The notes: generated by a model from the letters alone, not told the origin. Positions 53,312-62,205 are shown, counted from the stretch's first letter. The stretch is 64,000 bases of DNA from Acholeplasmatales bacterium (GCA_003539625.1 DPOU01000027.1:62001-126000), one strand, 5' to 3'. Made by a program: numbers and translations.

Positions 53312-55219
53312 ATGTCAAAAAACAAAAAACTATTAATTAGAATAATAGTAAGTGCTGCAATCTACATTGTAGCTATTATCTTGAACCACTTCTTTGAATT
53401 AGAAGAAATTGTAGATTTATTTAAATATAATCTATTTACTGTACCTAAAGTAATAACTCTTGTAGCCTTTCTTGCTTCATATCTAATACTAGCGTACAGT
53501 GTAATTTATAAATCTTTTAGAAATGTAAGTCATGGTAAATTACTTGATGAAAACTTTTTAATGTTAATCGCTTCAGTAGGTGCATTTGCCATTGGTAATT
53601 ACATCGAAAGTGTTGCGGTAATGATATTTTACCAAGTAGGTGAATTATTTGAAAGTTACGCAGTAGGAAAATCAAGAACTTCAATTTCTAATTTAATGGA
53701 TATAAGGCCAGAAATTGCGCATAAAGTGTTAGAAGATGGTACTACTATAGATTTAGATCCAACTGAAGTAGCTATCAATGATGTTATTATGGTAATGGTT
53801 GGTGAAAAAATACCACTAGATGGTGTAGTTGTATCTGGTGCTACTAGCCTTGATACTTCCGCATTAACAGGTGAATCAATGCCCAAAGATGTTAATGTTA
53901 ATGATATGGTTGAAAGTGGTACAATTAATAAAGGTGCAGTTATAAAAATTAGAGTAACAACAACTTTTGAAAATTCTACTGTTGCAAAAATTTTAGAATT
54001 AGTTGAAAATGCTTCTAATAAAAAAACAAAAGCTGAAAACTTTATAAGTGTATTTGCTAAATATTACACTCCAATTGTTGTAGGATTAGCAGTAGTTATT
54101 ACGGTTATTCCAAGTATTATTACTCATGATTTTGTTACTTGGTTTTATCGTTCATTAAATTTCTTAGTTGTTAGTTGTCCTTGTGCATTAGTAATCAGTG
54201 TACCCCTAAGTTTCTTTGGTGGAATCGGTGGTGCTTCAAAAGAAGGTATTCTTGTAAAGGGAAGTAATTATTTTGAAGTATTAAATAAGGCTAATATCTT
54301 TGTATTTGATAAAACAGGTACATTAACAAAAGGTAATTTTATTGTTAAAGAAGCAAAAAGTTATACAACCGATGAAGAACTGAATTTGGCCGCATATCTA
54401 GCTGAAAAAGATAGTACTCATCCAATTGCTCGTAGCATTATAAGTCATATTGGTAATATAGAAGTAGATACAAGTACTTTAGAAGTAGAAGAAATATCTG
54501 GTAAAGGTATGTTAGCTAAATATAATGGTACAGTATATCTTGCGGGGAACACTAAATTAATGGATGCCTATAATATTGAATATCCTAATGTTGATGCTAT
54601 TGGTACTATTATTCATGTTGCAACTACTGAAAAATATTTAGGCTATTTCGTAATTTGTGATGAAATAAAACCTGAAAGTAAATCATTAATTAGCAAGTTA
54701 AATAGCAAAGGCTATCAAACAATAATGCTAACTGGTGATAATGAAAAAGTCGCAAAAGCCGTTTCTGAAGAATTAGGATTAACAAAATATTATGCAGGTT
54801 TATTACCAACTGATAAAGTTAACATTCTTGAACAAATAATTGAAAATAAGAATAAAAATGATGTTGTTGCATATTTAGGTGATGGTATTAATGATGCACC
54901 AGTATTAATGCGTGCCGATGTTGGTATTTCAATGGGTCAACTTGGAAGTGATAGTGCAATTGAGGCTAGTGATATCGTATTAATGTTTGATAGATTAATG
55001 GATATTCTTACCGCAAAACAAATTGCTAGAAAAACAATGCGTATTGTTAAAGAAAACATCATATTTGCTTTATCTGTTAAAATCTTAGTAATGATTTACA
55101 GTATTGTTGTGCCTAACCCTATGATGTGGTTAGCAATATTTGCTGATGTTGGCGTTTCTGTTATAGCTATTTGTAACTCAATGCGAGCTATGAAGGTTAA
55201 TCACAAACATACAATATAA
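53312..55219 (+). CDS. P1B-type heavy-metal ATPase lacking an N-terminal HMA domain
   Basis: 635 residues from the ATG at 53312 (an in-frame TTG at 53288 lies inside the HMA gene). Motifs are VVSCPCALVIS in the ion-site helix, DKTGTLTKG, STHPIAR, the nucleotide-site GDNEKVA, GDGINDAP, and FADVGVS near the end. The last motif points to Zn/Cd/Pb export. No HMA domain is fused; the preceding gene supplies it. It is a paralogue of the ATPase at 30466-32901, but this one is under SmtB-type control. Confidence 0.93.
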   Translation: MSKNKKLLIRIIVSAAIYIVAIILNHFFELEEIVDLFKYNLFTVPKVITLVAFLASYLILAYSVIYKSFRNVSHGKLLDENFLMLIASVGAFAIGNYIESVAVMIFYQVGELFESYAVGKSRTSISNLMDIRPEIAHKVLEDGTTIDLDPTEVAINDVIMVMVGEKIPLDGVVVSGATSLDTSALTGESMPKDVNVNDMVESGTINKGAVIKIRVTTTFENSTVAKILELVENASNKKTKAENFISVFAKYYTPIVVGLAVVITVIPSIITHDFVTWFYRSLNFLVVSCPCALVISVPLSFFGGIGGASKEGILVKGSNYFEVLNKANIFVFDKTGTLTKGNFIVKEAKSYTTDEELNLAAYLAEKDSTHPIARSIISHIGNIEVDTSTLEVEEISGKGMLAKYNGTVYLAGNTKLMDAYNIEYPNVDAIGTIIHVATTEKYLGYFVICDEIKPESKSLISKLNSKGYQTIMLTGDNEKVAKAVSEELGLTKYYAGLLPTDKVNILEQIIENKNKNDVVAYLGDGINDAPVLMRADVGISMGQLGSDSAIEASDIVLMFDRLMDILTAKQIARKTMRIVKENIIFALSVKILVMIYSIVVPNPMMWLAIFADVGVSVIAICNSMRAMKVNHKHTI

Positions 55220-55241
55220 TTAATATGTTTAAAAATAATAG

Positions 55242-55276
55242 ACAAGTGATTTTATATATAAGATCACTTGTTTTAT
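55242..55276 (+). terminator. Terminator of the metal-efflux operon
   Basis: ACAAGTGAT and ATCACTTGT arms around a 12-nt AT-rich loop, then a T-rich tail. Confidence 0.85.
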
Positions 55277-55358
55277 TTTTTAAATATAAATCCATCGATA
55301 TTTTTAACGAAATTGTAAAAAAACATCGTACTATTTATGTGAAGGAGGGGAAAATGTT

Positions 55359-55898
55359 ATGAGGAACTTTCAAAAATTTTACATTAGTGTACTAATAATA
55401 TTGTGTTTGTTTTTGAATAATGCCTGTTCGAAAGCCCCCGAAGCTGATTCTCCATTTTTGTCCTCCTTCAATCAACAAGAACAACAATATTATATGGTAG
55501 ACATAAGAGGGGAAGTAAATAGACCTGGAATTTATAAAGTTGAAAGCGGTGCTATGATAAATGATGTTATAGAATTAGCAGGGGGTTTAACTTATCAAGC
55601 AGATATTAGTAAAATCAATCTTGTTGAAATAATTAATGACAATAAGAAAATAGTTATTAGTAGAGTTACGAATAGTGAAACAAAAGAAGAACCAAAGAAA
55701 GATGATAATAAAATCAATATAAATACTTGTACTAAGTCAGATTTAATGAAACTATCAGGAATAGGATCAACAAAAGCTCAAGCAATAATAAACTACCGAG
55801 ATAAGAATGGTAAGTTTAAAAAAATTGAAGATTTGTTAAAGGTAAATGGCATTGGTGAGGCGCTTTTATTACAGATTAAAGAGTACATTACTGTTTGA
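55359..55898 (+). CDS. comEA: ComEA-like DNA-binding competence protein
   Basis: 179 residues. The N-terminal hydrophobic segment ends in NNAC, which may be a non-canonical lipobox (Cys23), so it could be a lipoprotein rather than membrane-anchored. Next is an SLBB domain (DIRGEVNRPGIYKVESG), an acidic Lys/Glu linker, and two helix-hairpin-helix motifs (LSGIGSTKAQAII and VNGIGEALLLQI) that bind DNA. ComEA captures transforming DNA outside the membrane. The 3' end overlaps comEC by 53 nt. Ribosome site GAAGGAGGG. Confidence 0.9.
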   Translation: MRNFQKFYISVLIILCLFLNNACSKAPEADSPFLSSFNQQEQQYYMVDIRGEVNRPGIYKVESGAMINDVIELAGGLTYQADISKINLVEIINDNKKIVISRVTNSETKEEPKKDDNKININTCTKSDLMKLSGIGSTKAQAIINYRDKNGKFKKIEDLLKVNGIGEALLLQIKEYITV

Positions 55899-57999
55899 TA
55901 TTCTTCGTAATAACTATTTTATTTTAGTAGCACTTATTATATTATTATTGGTATTCATAAATAGTAAATCTATTTTTGTATGGTTAATATTTATTGGCTA
56001 TTTAGTTTATCTTTTAAAAAAAGCCCCAAAACTCGCCTTATATTGCATTATAATACTAGTAATAGTATTTTTAAATTACAAAATAAGAAAATATAATTAT
56101 AGTAAAAATATAGTAACTAATTATGAGGGGATTGCAAAAGTAGAAAGAATTCAGTATAAAAATGATAACTATCAAATCCAATTTAAAGTTAAAAATTATT
56201 ACTTATTATATTATAGTGATGAATTACTTGAAATAGGAGGTATATATTATTTAAACGCAAATATATCAAAACCTAGTAAAGCTCACTTTCCAGGGGGATT
56301 TGATTATGCAAAATATTGTGAATATAAAGGTATAGTTGGAATTATTGAAAATGCCAAAATAAAGAAAATTAGAAAAAGCTTTAGTATTTATTATCTAAAT
56401 TATCTTGCAAATAATTATTTTGATAAACATTTCAATAGTAGTAGTAAAGGAATGTTGAAGGCATTAACAATAGGCAATAAAGATGACATGGAACAAACAC
56501 TAAGCAATTCGATATCTAATGTTGGTATTAGTCACCTTTTTGTAATATCAGGATTGCATGTACAAATTATTGCTATGTTTTTTTCAAAAATATTAAAGTT
56601 ATTACATGTTAGCGAAAAAAAGCAAAACACTTTATTAATAGCTATTTTATTTACTTATTTCGTATTAACAGGTTTTATGATATCAGTATTCAGAGTAGTT
56701 TATGGGACATTGTTACGCTACATTAATAAAGTAAAAAAGCTAAACTACAATAGTTTAGATATAATGTCAGTTAATATCATTACTGTATTAGTAATAAATC
56801 CTCTATTTTTTTATCAATATAGTTTTTCTTTATCATATATAATTTCTACTAGTATAATAATATGTAGTGATTATTTGAAAGTAAAAAATAAAATAAAAGA
56901 TACTATTATAAATAGTATCAAAATAAGTATTATTGCAACTTTAGTAACGCTACCAATAGTGATAAACATCAAACCAGAAATAAACTATCTATCAATAATA
57001 TACAATATATTTTATATTCCAGTAGTTACCTATATAATTTTACCAATGGCATTCATTACTACTTTTCTTAATTTTTTAGAACCATTATTTAATATTATCT
57101 ATCAGCTATTTACTAGTGCTACCAATTGTCTATCAACAATTAAAACATTAACAATTACCTATCCAACTGTATCTATGGGGGTTATTATAGGTTATTATTG
57201 GGTATTGTATTTTTTATTGAAAGAAATTTCTAATTTTAGAAAGAAAAAAACTATATTACTATTAGTATTATTTATTACAATTCATATATTGTGGAATAAC
57301 TATGCAATATTTCATAACACATCGGACATTTATTTTTTAGATTTACCAAAAGGCGAAGCAACCGTAGTAATTGATAAACATAATAAATTAAATGTACTAA
57401 TTGATACTGGTGAAGCAGGTTATGATGATATATTAATTTTCTTAAAGAAAAAAGGCATAAAGCGATTAGATGGAGTAATAATATCCCATGGCGATAGTGA
57501 TCATATGGGAATGTTAGAAGTTATTTTAAAAGAATTTAAAGTAAAGAAGGTATTTTGTAACAAATATGATACCAAAACAATGACTATTGTTAAACAAAAA
57601 ACACAATTAATTACTTTAAAAAAAGGTGATATGTTTAAAGTAGGCTCAACATATTTTCAAACTTTATCTCCCAAAAATGATGAAAATGACACTAACAATA
57701 ATAGTTTAGTTTTACTTATGTCATATTACAAAAAGAAGATATTGTTAACTGGTGATATTGAACAAAAAATTGAAAAAGAACTTCCTAAAATAGGACACGT
57801 TGATATTTTGAAAGTTCCTCATCATGGTTCTAATACTTCATCATCAAACAGTTTATTTGCAAGTGTTGATTTTGAAGTAGCAGTTTGCATGAATGGGTAT
57901 CGTAATAGTTTTTCCTTTCCTACTGATTTAACAAGAAAAAAATATCAAAAAAAGCTTTATGTAACATCTGAAAATGGTACATACATAATTAGGCAATAA
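55846..57999 (+). CDS. comEC: ComEC DNA-internalisation channel
   Basis: About 717 residues. An N-terminal OB region is followed by the competence membrane domain with many segments (SNVGISHLFVISGLHVQI is the hallmark). The C-terminal metallo-beta-lactamase domain has IISHGDSDHMG and VPHHGSNTSS. ComEC passes single-stranded DNA through the membrane during transformation. The start is uncertain: 55846 (ATG) overlaps comEA by 53 nt, with TTG at 55852 and GTG at 55855 close behind. comEB, often between the two, is absent. Confidence 0.93.
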   Translation: MALVRRFYYRLKSTLLFDILRNNYFILVALIILLLVFINSKSIFVWLIFIGYLVYLLKKAPKLALYCIIILVIVFLNYKIRKYNYSKNIVTNYEGIAKVERIQYKNDNYQIQFKVKNYYLLYYSDELLEIGGIYYLNANISKPSKAHFPGGFDYAKYCEYKGIVGIIENAKIKKIRKSFSIYYLNYLANNYFDKHFNSSSKGMLKALTIGNKDDMEQTLSNSISNVGISHLFVISGLHVQIIAMFFSKILKLLHVSEKKQNTLLIAILFTYFVLTGFMISVFRVVYGTLLRYINKVKKLNYNSLDIMSVNIITVLVINPLFFYQYSFSLSYIISTSIIICSDYLKVKNKIKDTIINSIKISIIATLVTLPIVINIKPEINYLSIIYNIFYIPVVTYIILPMAFITTFLNFLEPLFNIIYQLFTSATNCLSTIKTLTITYPTVSMGVIIGYYWVLYFLLKEISNFRKKKTILLLVLFITIHILWNNYAIFHNTSDIYFLDLPKGEATVVIDKHNKLNVLIDTGEAGYDDILIFLKKKGIKRLDGVIISHGDSDHMGMLEVILKEFKVKKVFCNKYDTKTMTIVKQKTQLITLKKGDMFKVGSTYFQTLSPKNDENDTNNNSLVLLMSYYKKKILLTGDIEQKIEKELPKIGHVDILKVPHHGSNTSSSNSLFASVDFEVAVCMNGYRNSFSFPTDLTRKKYQKKLYVTSENGTYIIRQ

Positions 58000-58018
58000 A
58001 ATAAAAAGTTGTTTTTAC

Positions 58019-58047
58019 TTTACCTTTTTTTGATTATATGGTATAAT
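58019..58047 (+). promoter_or_regulatory. Promoter for rpsT
   Basis: TTTACC at 58019-58024, 17-nt spacer, TGG-extended TATAAT at 58042-58047. Confidence 0.7.
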
Positions 58048-58077
58048 ATTGAAGAATAATCCTCGGAGGTGAAACTA

Positions 58078-58341
58078 ATGGCAAACATTAAGCAACAAAA
58101 GAAACGAGATATCACTAATAATAAAAAAAGATTATTAAATAATTCATTCGCATCTTCTTTAAAAACAGCTGTTAAAGCCTTTGAAGCAGCAGTAGTTGCT
58201 GGCGACAAAGCTAAAGCACAAGAAGCATTTAACTTTGCATGTAAGAAGATTGACAAAGCTGTAACTAAAGGTTTACATCATAAAAACTATGCAGCACGTC
58301 AAAAATCTCGTTTAGCTAAAGCATTAAATGCAATGGCATAA
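58078..58341 (+). CDS. rpsT: 30S ribosomal protein S20
   Basis: 87 residues starting MANIKQQKKRDITNNKKR, with the helical S20 body ending KNYAARQKSRLAKALNAM. The ATG at 58078 follows GGAGGTGA; an in-frame GTG at 58069 is part of that site. Its position beside comEC, holA and gpr matches the Bacilli order. Confidence 0.97.
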   Translation: MANIKQQKKRDITNNKKRLLNNSFASSLKTAVKAFEAAVVAGDKAKAQEAFNFACKKIDKAVTKGLHHKNYAARQKSRLAKALNAMA

Positions 58342-58350
58342 ATAAGCAAT

Positions 58351-58382
58351 AAAAGCCTAATACTAAGTATTAGACTTTTTTA
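58351..58382. terminator. Bidirectional terminator between rpsT and holA
   Basis: AAAGCCTAATAC and GTATTAGACTTT arms (one C-A mismatch) around TAA, with A- and T-runs. Confidence 0.75.
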
Positions 58383-59357
58383 TTTTTCTTTTGGTAATTT
58401 TAATAACAGTAATTCTAAACCAATGGTTTTATCCAGTTTACCACTCTTAATTTGATAATCTAATTCAGCTAATTTATCAATGTAAAACTCTAAATCTGAA
58501 AGTTTAAATGCCCTTGCTTCTTGGACAATGTAATAAGCTTTACCAGTTGAAACATTATAGAATTTAGCAATATCACTTTGACTATATCCGTATTTTAACA
58601 ATCTATAGGTTGATAAAAGTTCTTTGAATTTGTTACTTATAAGTGAAAAAATAGTTAAAGAATCTTTGGTATGAGTTATTAAATTGTCATATATTTGATT
58701 TGTGAGTGCTAAATCATGATTAATAATAGCTTTTATTAACAAATATATTTCATTATTAATGTTTTTTGGAACTAACAATTTAATATCTTCTTTACGGATG
58801 GTGCCACCTTTTCCAACGTAGGAACTAAGTTTATCAATTTCTTGTGATAGTCTTGCTTGATCATCACCAATATATTCTAATAATAATGTAAGTGCATCAT
58901 CTTTAATATCAATGCCATTAGCATCAAAACTACGAACAATCCAACCCTTAAGTTCAATTTCTTCAGGATCAGGATAATCAATAATTCTAGCAACATTCTT
59001 TAACATCTTGTAAATTTCGTTTGATTGATTAATTACAGTGTTGGTAGCATCAATAATTAATAATGTACTGTCACAAGGATTTTTAAGATATTTTAACATT
59101 GCTTTAATTTCATCCTTAGTGCTAGTAGCACTTTTAGTTAAAAATTTAGGATTCTTTAAAATGATTATTTTTAGTTCTTCTAAAAAAGGAACAGTAATTG
59201 CATCAGATAGCACTGTTGATAGACTAGTAGTTTCCATATCATATTTAATTATAGTGTATTCATATTTATTAAAACTTTGGATGATACGATTCATTCGATT
59301 TTTAATAAATATTTCTGAAGTACCGGTAAATAAATAGATTAAATCTTCATCTTTCAT
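58380..59357 (-). CDS. holA: DNA polymerase III subunit delta
   Basis: 325 residues: the N-terminal sliding-clamp-binding and AAA+ part (LIYLFTGTSEIFIKNRMNRI, then TLLIIDAT), the lid domain, and the C-terminal collar helices. HolA opens the beta clamp in the clamp-loader complex. It lies opposite to rpsT and comEC, whereas in Bacillus it is in line with comEC. Ribosome site GGAGGT. Confidence 0.93.
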   Translation of the reverse strand: MKDEDLIYLFTGTSEIFIKNRMNRIIQSFNKYEYTIIKYDMETTSLSTVLSDAITVPFLEELKIIILKNPKFLTKSATSTKDEIKAMLKYLKNPCDSTLLIIDATNTVINQSNEIYKMLKNVARIIDYPDPEEIELKGWIVRSFDANGIDIKDDALTLLLEYIGDDQARLSQEIDKLSSYVGKGGTIRKEDIKLLVPKNINNEIYLLIKAIINHDLALTNQIYDNLITHTKDSLTIFSLISNKFKELLSTYRLLKYGYSQSDIAKFYNVSTGKAYYIVQEARAFKLSDLEFYIDKLAELDYQIKSGKLDKTIGLELLLLKLPKEK

Positions 59358-59380
59358 AATCTACCTCCATTATTGATAAT

Positions 59381-59389
59381 ATTATAACA
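59381..59389 (-). promoter_or_regulatory. Extended -10 promoter for holA
   Basis: TGTTATAAT on the minus strand (TATAAT at 59386-59381), with a weak -35 (TTTATA) 17 nt away. Confidence 0.6.
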
Positions 59390-59480
59390 AAAATATTGAA
59401 TTTTATAAAGTAAAAAGTAAATATAATTTTTTTTGCATATTTTTAGCAATAGTGATAAAAAATAAATTGAGGTGAAAAAA

Positions 59481-60533
59481 ATGAATGAAAAAACAAAAAA
59501 TGTTAGTCCATTAATTAGAACAGATTTGGCTTATGATGATTATGAATTTTATCAAAATCAAGGTATTTCAGATTTTGAAAATTCTAAATATCAAGTATTT
59601 GATATCCCTATTTTCAAAAGTATTGTAGGCAAAAAAGCTAGTGAAACAATTGGTAAAAAAGAAGGAACATATTACACTGTTGATCTTACCGAATTAAATA
59701 TTCATGATTCTAAAACAATCGAAAATGTTGAAAAAGCTCTTGCGAGTGTATTAAAGGATTGTTTAGAAGAAAATAAATTATTAGGCAAAAAAGCTTTTGT
59801 TGTTGGACTTGGAAATGAAAATGTAACTCCAGATGCCATAGGCCCATATGTTATAGATAATACAATAGTTACAAGACATTTGGCAATTAACAACACATTA
59901 AGTGAAGGCTTTAGTAACGTTTCCGCAATGTCACCTGGGGTAATGGGAACAACAGGTATAGAGACCTATGATGTTATAAGTACTATGAGCGATAAAATAG
60001 GAGCTGATTTTGTAATTATTGTTGATGCTTTAGCAACTAATTCAATTAAAAGAATTAACAAAACTATTCAAATAACTGATACGGGTATTAAACCTGGATC
60101 AGGGGTAGGCAACAAGCGAAAAGAAATTTCATATGATACTATCAATAAACCGGTTATAGCAATTGGTATTCCTACGGTAGTTGACGCGACAACAATAACG
60201 GTTGATACAATTCAAATGGTTTTAAAATATTTGAATCTAGCGATGAACAATGGTACTTCCAAAGCGAATAATATAACAATGGAACCCGTAAAAGAAGATT
60301 TAACTAATAGTCATCCTAGTAATGATACTAATGTTGCATTCTTTGGTAACTTTGGCAACCTTTCTGAGACTGAACAGCGAACACTGGTGGAAGAAGTATT
60401 AACACCTCAAGGTTATAATTTAATGGTTACTCCTAAAGAAATAGATATGGAAGTAGAAGATCTTTCAAAAATAATAGCAAATTCGCTAAATATTGCTTTA
60501 CATCCAGGTCTATTTAATGGATATACATCATAA
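59481..60533 (+). CDS. gpr: GPR germination protease (spore protease)
   Basis: 350 residues, close to Bacillus GPR (about 370). The conserved core is GLGNENVTPDAIGPYV, VTRHL, MSPGVMGTTGIET, VDALATNS, DTGIKPGSGVGNKRKE and IPTVVDATT. The Asp in TPDA and the Asp in VDALA are the catalytic residues of this aspartic-like protease. GPR degrades small acid-soluble proteins in germinating spores, so it is strong evidence for sporulation ancestry. A GTG at 59472 is rejected for the ATG behind GAGGTGA. No TATAAT precedes it, which fits a sporulation sigma factor. It lies after rpsT and holA, as in Bacillus, but spoIIP does not follow. Confidence 0.95.
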   Translation: MNEKTKNVSPLIRTDLAYDDYEFYQNQGISDFENSKYQVFDIPIFKSIVGKKASETIGKKEGTYYTVDLTELNIHDSKTIENVEKALASVLKDCLEENKLLGKKAFVVGLGNENVTPDAIGPYVIDNTIVTRHLAINNTLSEGFSNVSAMSPGVMGTTGIETYDVISTMSDKIGADFVIIVDALATNSIKRINKTIQITDTGIKPGSGVGNKRKEISYDTINKPVIAIGIPTVVDATTITVDTIQMVLKYLNLAMNNGTSKANNITMEPVKEDLTNSHPSNDTNVAFFGNFGNLSETEQRTLVEEVLTPQGYNLMVTPKEIDMEVEDLSKIIANSLNIALHPGLFNGYTS

Positions 60534-60550
60534 AATATTTTGGCGATGGT

Positions 60551-60811
60551 ATGAATAATAAAATTATAATTATATTAGCTTTATTAGTTTTTTCTTTTAT
60601 TAATAACACAATTATTGCCTTTGATTATTTAAAAGATATTACAAGTGAAGTAGAACCAGTAGTGTTTTATCATAAAGTAGAACCAAGGGTAGAAATAGAA
60701 AAACCTGTTAAAAAATATATTAAAACAATCTATAAATATTCAGTTTATTTTATTTTCTTTTTTGACATTGATAATTTACCATCAGTGGTTGAAACCCTAA
60801 ATTATACTTAA
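60551..60811 (+). CDS. Small secreted or membrane protein, unknown
   Basis: 86 residues with a signal-like N-terminus (IIIILALLVFSFINNTIIA), a Glu/Lys/Pro-rich middle (VEPRVEIEKPVKKYIK) and a second hydrophobic segment. It begins 17 nt after gpr, where Bacillus has spoIIP, but has no amidase features. The ribosome site is weak. No family recognised; it may be a degenerate or fast-evolving gene. Confidence 0.55.
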   Translation: MNNKIIIILALLVFSFINNTIIAFDYLKDITSEVEPVVFYHKVEPRVEIEKPVKKYIKTIYKYSVYFIFFFDIDNLPSVVETLNYT

Positions 60812-60822
60812 GAAGGAATATT

Positions 60823-61083
60823 ATGAAAAAAATTTTAATTTTGATAGCTTTTTTTGGCTTCTTTTTGATAGGACTAAAGTCTAGTGATGTTGGAACAAGT
60901 ACTTCAAAACTATTAGAACAAGAAAAACAAAAATATGAAGAACAAATCCAAACTCCAGGTAATAACTACGAACCCAAGCAATTAGTTCCTGAAGAAAACA
61001 TTGTTAATAAAACTGCCCATGGTTTAGATAGTATACTTGATAAAATGATGAACGGGTTAAAAAAAGTAATAAAGAAAATGTAA
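60823..61083 (+). CDS. Small secreted protein, unknown
   Basis: 86 residues with a signal peptide or anchor (IILI-type stretch ILILIAFFGFFLIGL), a hydrophilic middle rich in Glu, Gln and Pro, and a basic C-terminal helix (MMNGLKKVIKKM). Ribosome site AAGGAA. Same transcription unit as gpr by spacing; followed by a strong terminator. Function unknown, possibly linked to sporulation through context. Confidence 0.6.
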   Translation: MKKILILIAFFGFFLIGLKSSDVGTSTSKLLEQEKQKYEEQIQTPGNNYEPKQLVPEENIVNKTAHGLDSILDKMMNGLKKVIKKM

Positions 61084-61087
61084 TTCA

Positions 61088-61120
61088 AAAAGAAAGATAA
61101 GCAAATTATCTTTCTTTTAT
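61088..61120 (+). terminator. Terminator after the gpr cluster
   Basis: Perfect 13-bp arms AAAAGAAAGATAA and TTATCTTTCTTTT around GCAAA. Confidence 0.85.
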
Positions 61121-61121
61121 T

Positions 61122-61150
61122 TTGAATATTAATAATTATTTTGATATAAT
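61122..61150 (+). promoter_or_regulatory. Promoter for the Dabb-SDR operon
   Basis: TTGAAT at 61122-61127, 17-nt spacer, TGA-extended TATAAT at 61145-61150. Confidence 0.75.
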
Positions 61151-61183
61151 GAGTCTGTAAATTAATATATAAGGAGTAATAAT

Positions 61184-61480
61184 ATGATTAAACACATTGT
61201 TTGTTTTAAACTACAAGATAATAGTTTAGAAAATTGTCAAAAGGCTAAAGAAGTATTAGAATCAATGAGAGGAAATGTACCAATGTTAGTAAAAATGAAT
61301 GTTGGTATTGATTTCTTACATTCTGCACGTTCTTATGATATTATTCTTGAAACATATTTTAAAACTCGTGAGGATTTAGATAATTATCAAAAAGATCCTT
61401 ATCATTGTAATGTTGTAAAAAAACATATGCATTCTAATGCTAGCGCAAGTATAGCAATAGATTATGTAGTGGAGGAATAG
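61184..61480 (+). CDS. Dabb-domain (stress-responsive A/B barrel) protein
   Basis: 98 residues matching the Dabb fold: it starts MIKHIVCFKL, then VGIDFLHSARSYDIILETYF, then YQKDPYHCNVVKKHM. These dimeric ferredoxin-like barrels are mostly of unknown function. First of three genes with 1-nt gaps. Ribosome site AAGGAG. Confidence 0.88.
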   Translation: MIKHIVCFKLQDNSLENCQKAKEVLESMRGNVPMLVKMNVGIDFLHSARSYDIILETYFKTREDLDNYQKDPYHCNVVKKHMHSNASASIAIDYVVEE

Positions 61481-61481
61481 A

Positions 61482-62204
61482 ATGAATATATTAATTAAAG
61501 ATCACCAAATAGGTGTTGATTTTTGGAATAGCAAGCGAGAATTATTTGAAAAATTCTATGGTGCTTTTTATCAATTTATTTTAGAACATGGTGGCAAAGA
61601 AGATTTAGAGAGTCACAATGTTAAAAGTGTCGAAGATTTTTACAATTATGCAGATTGGAATGCTGAGGGAAAAGATAGTTGCTATGCAATGGGATTTTCT
61701 TTTCATAAATATTATTTGACACCAGAAGAAGGCGGAAAAATTGAAAATCAACCAGAAAGTACTTTTATTGGATATTGCTATCATAATAATTTGTTCACTG
61801 ATTTTCTAGATTTCTTAATTACCTTTTTTGCTTGGTGGCGTAATGATGAAGGATGTACATGTTTTGATCCATATAATCATGCTGATGAATTTTTTAATTC
61901 TTCTTGGGCTGCTTTAGTAGATACTTCAAAATTATTCTATTTAACATCAGAAACGGTATACCACTGGCAATCATTTAGAGTAAAATATGCTTTGGATCAT
62001 ATTCCAGGTGTTATATTACAACACCCAACCAAAGAAAATCCAAAGTTTTGGGTAGCAGGTTATGAATTCTTAGGTTATATAGAAGAAGACGGAAAACAAC
62101 TTGCTAATTTTAAACGTAAAGATAATTACAAATATTGGGAAGTTGAAGAAAAAAAGATTCACAAAGTATACGTAAAAGATTACAAGAAAGTGGATCCCGC
62201 ATAA
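61482..62204 (+). CDS. Trp/Tyr-rich protein of unknown function
   Basis: 240 residues, soluble by composition, rich in Phe, Tyr and Trp (for example FFAWWRNDEGCTCFDPYNH). A central block SSWAALVDTSKLFYLTSETV and the C-terminal KYWEVEEKKIHKVYV are features a homology search could follow. I recognise no family. It is tightly coupled to the Dabb gene before and the SDR gene after (1-nt gaps both sides). Confidence 0.75.
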   Translation: MNILIKDHQIGVDFWNSKRELFEKFYGAFYQFILEHGGKEDLESHNVKSVEDFYNYADWNAEGKDSCYAMGFSFHKYYLTPEEGGKIENQPESTFIGYCYHNNLFTDFLDFLITFFAWWRNDEGCTCFDPYNHADEFFNSSWAALVDTSKLFYLTSETVYHWQSFRVKYALDHIPGVILQHPTKENPKFWVAGYEFLGYIEEDGKQLANFKRKDNYKYWEVEEKKIHKVYVKDYKKVDPA

Positions 62205-62205
62205 A

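Noticed and set aside
59038..59337. A 99-codon open frame antisense to holA
   Set aside because: Hydrophobic-looking but fully opposite holA, which has motifs and a good start.
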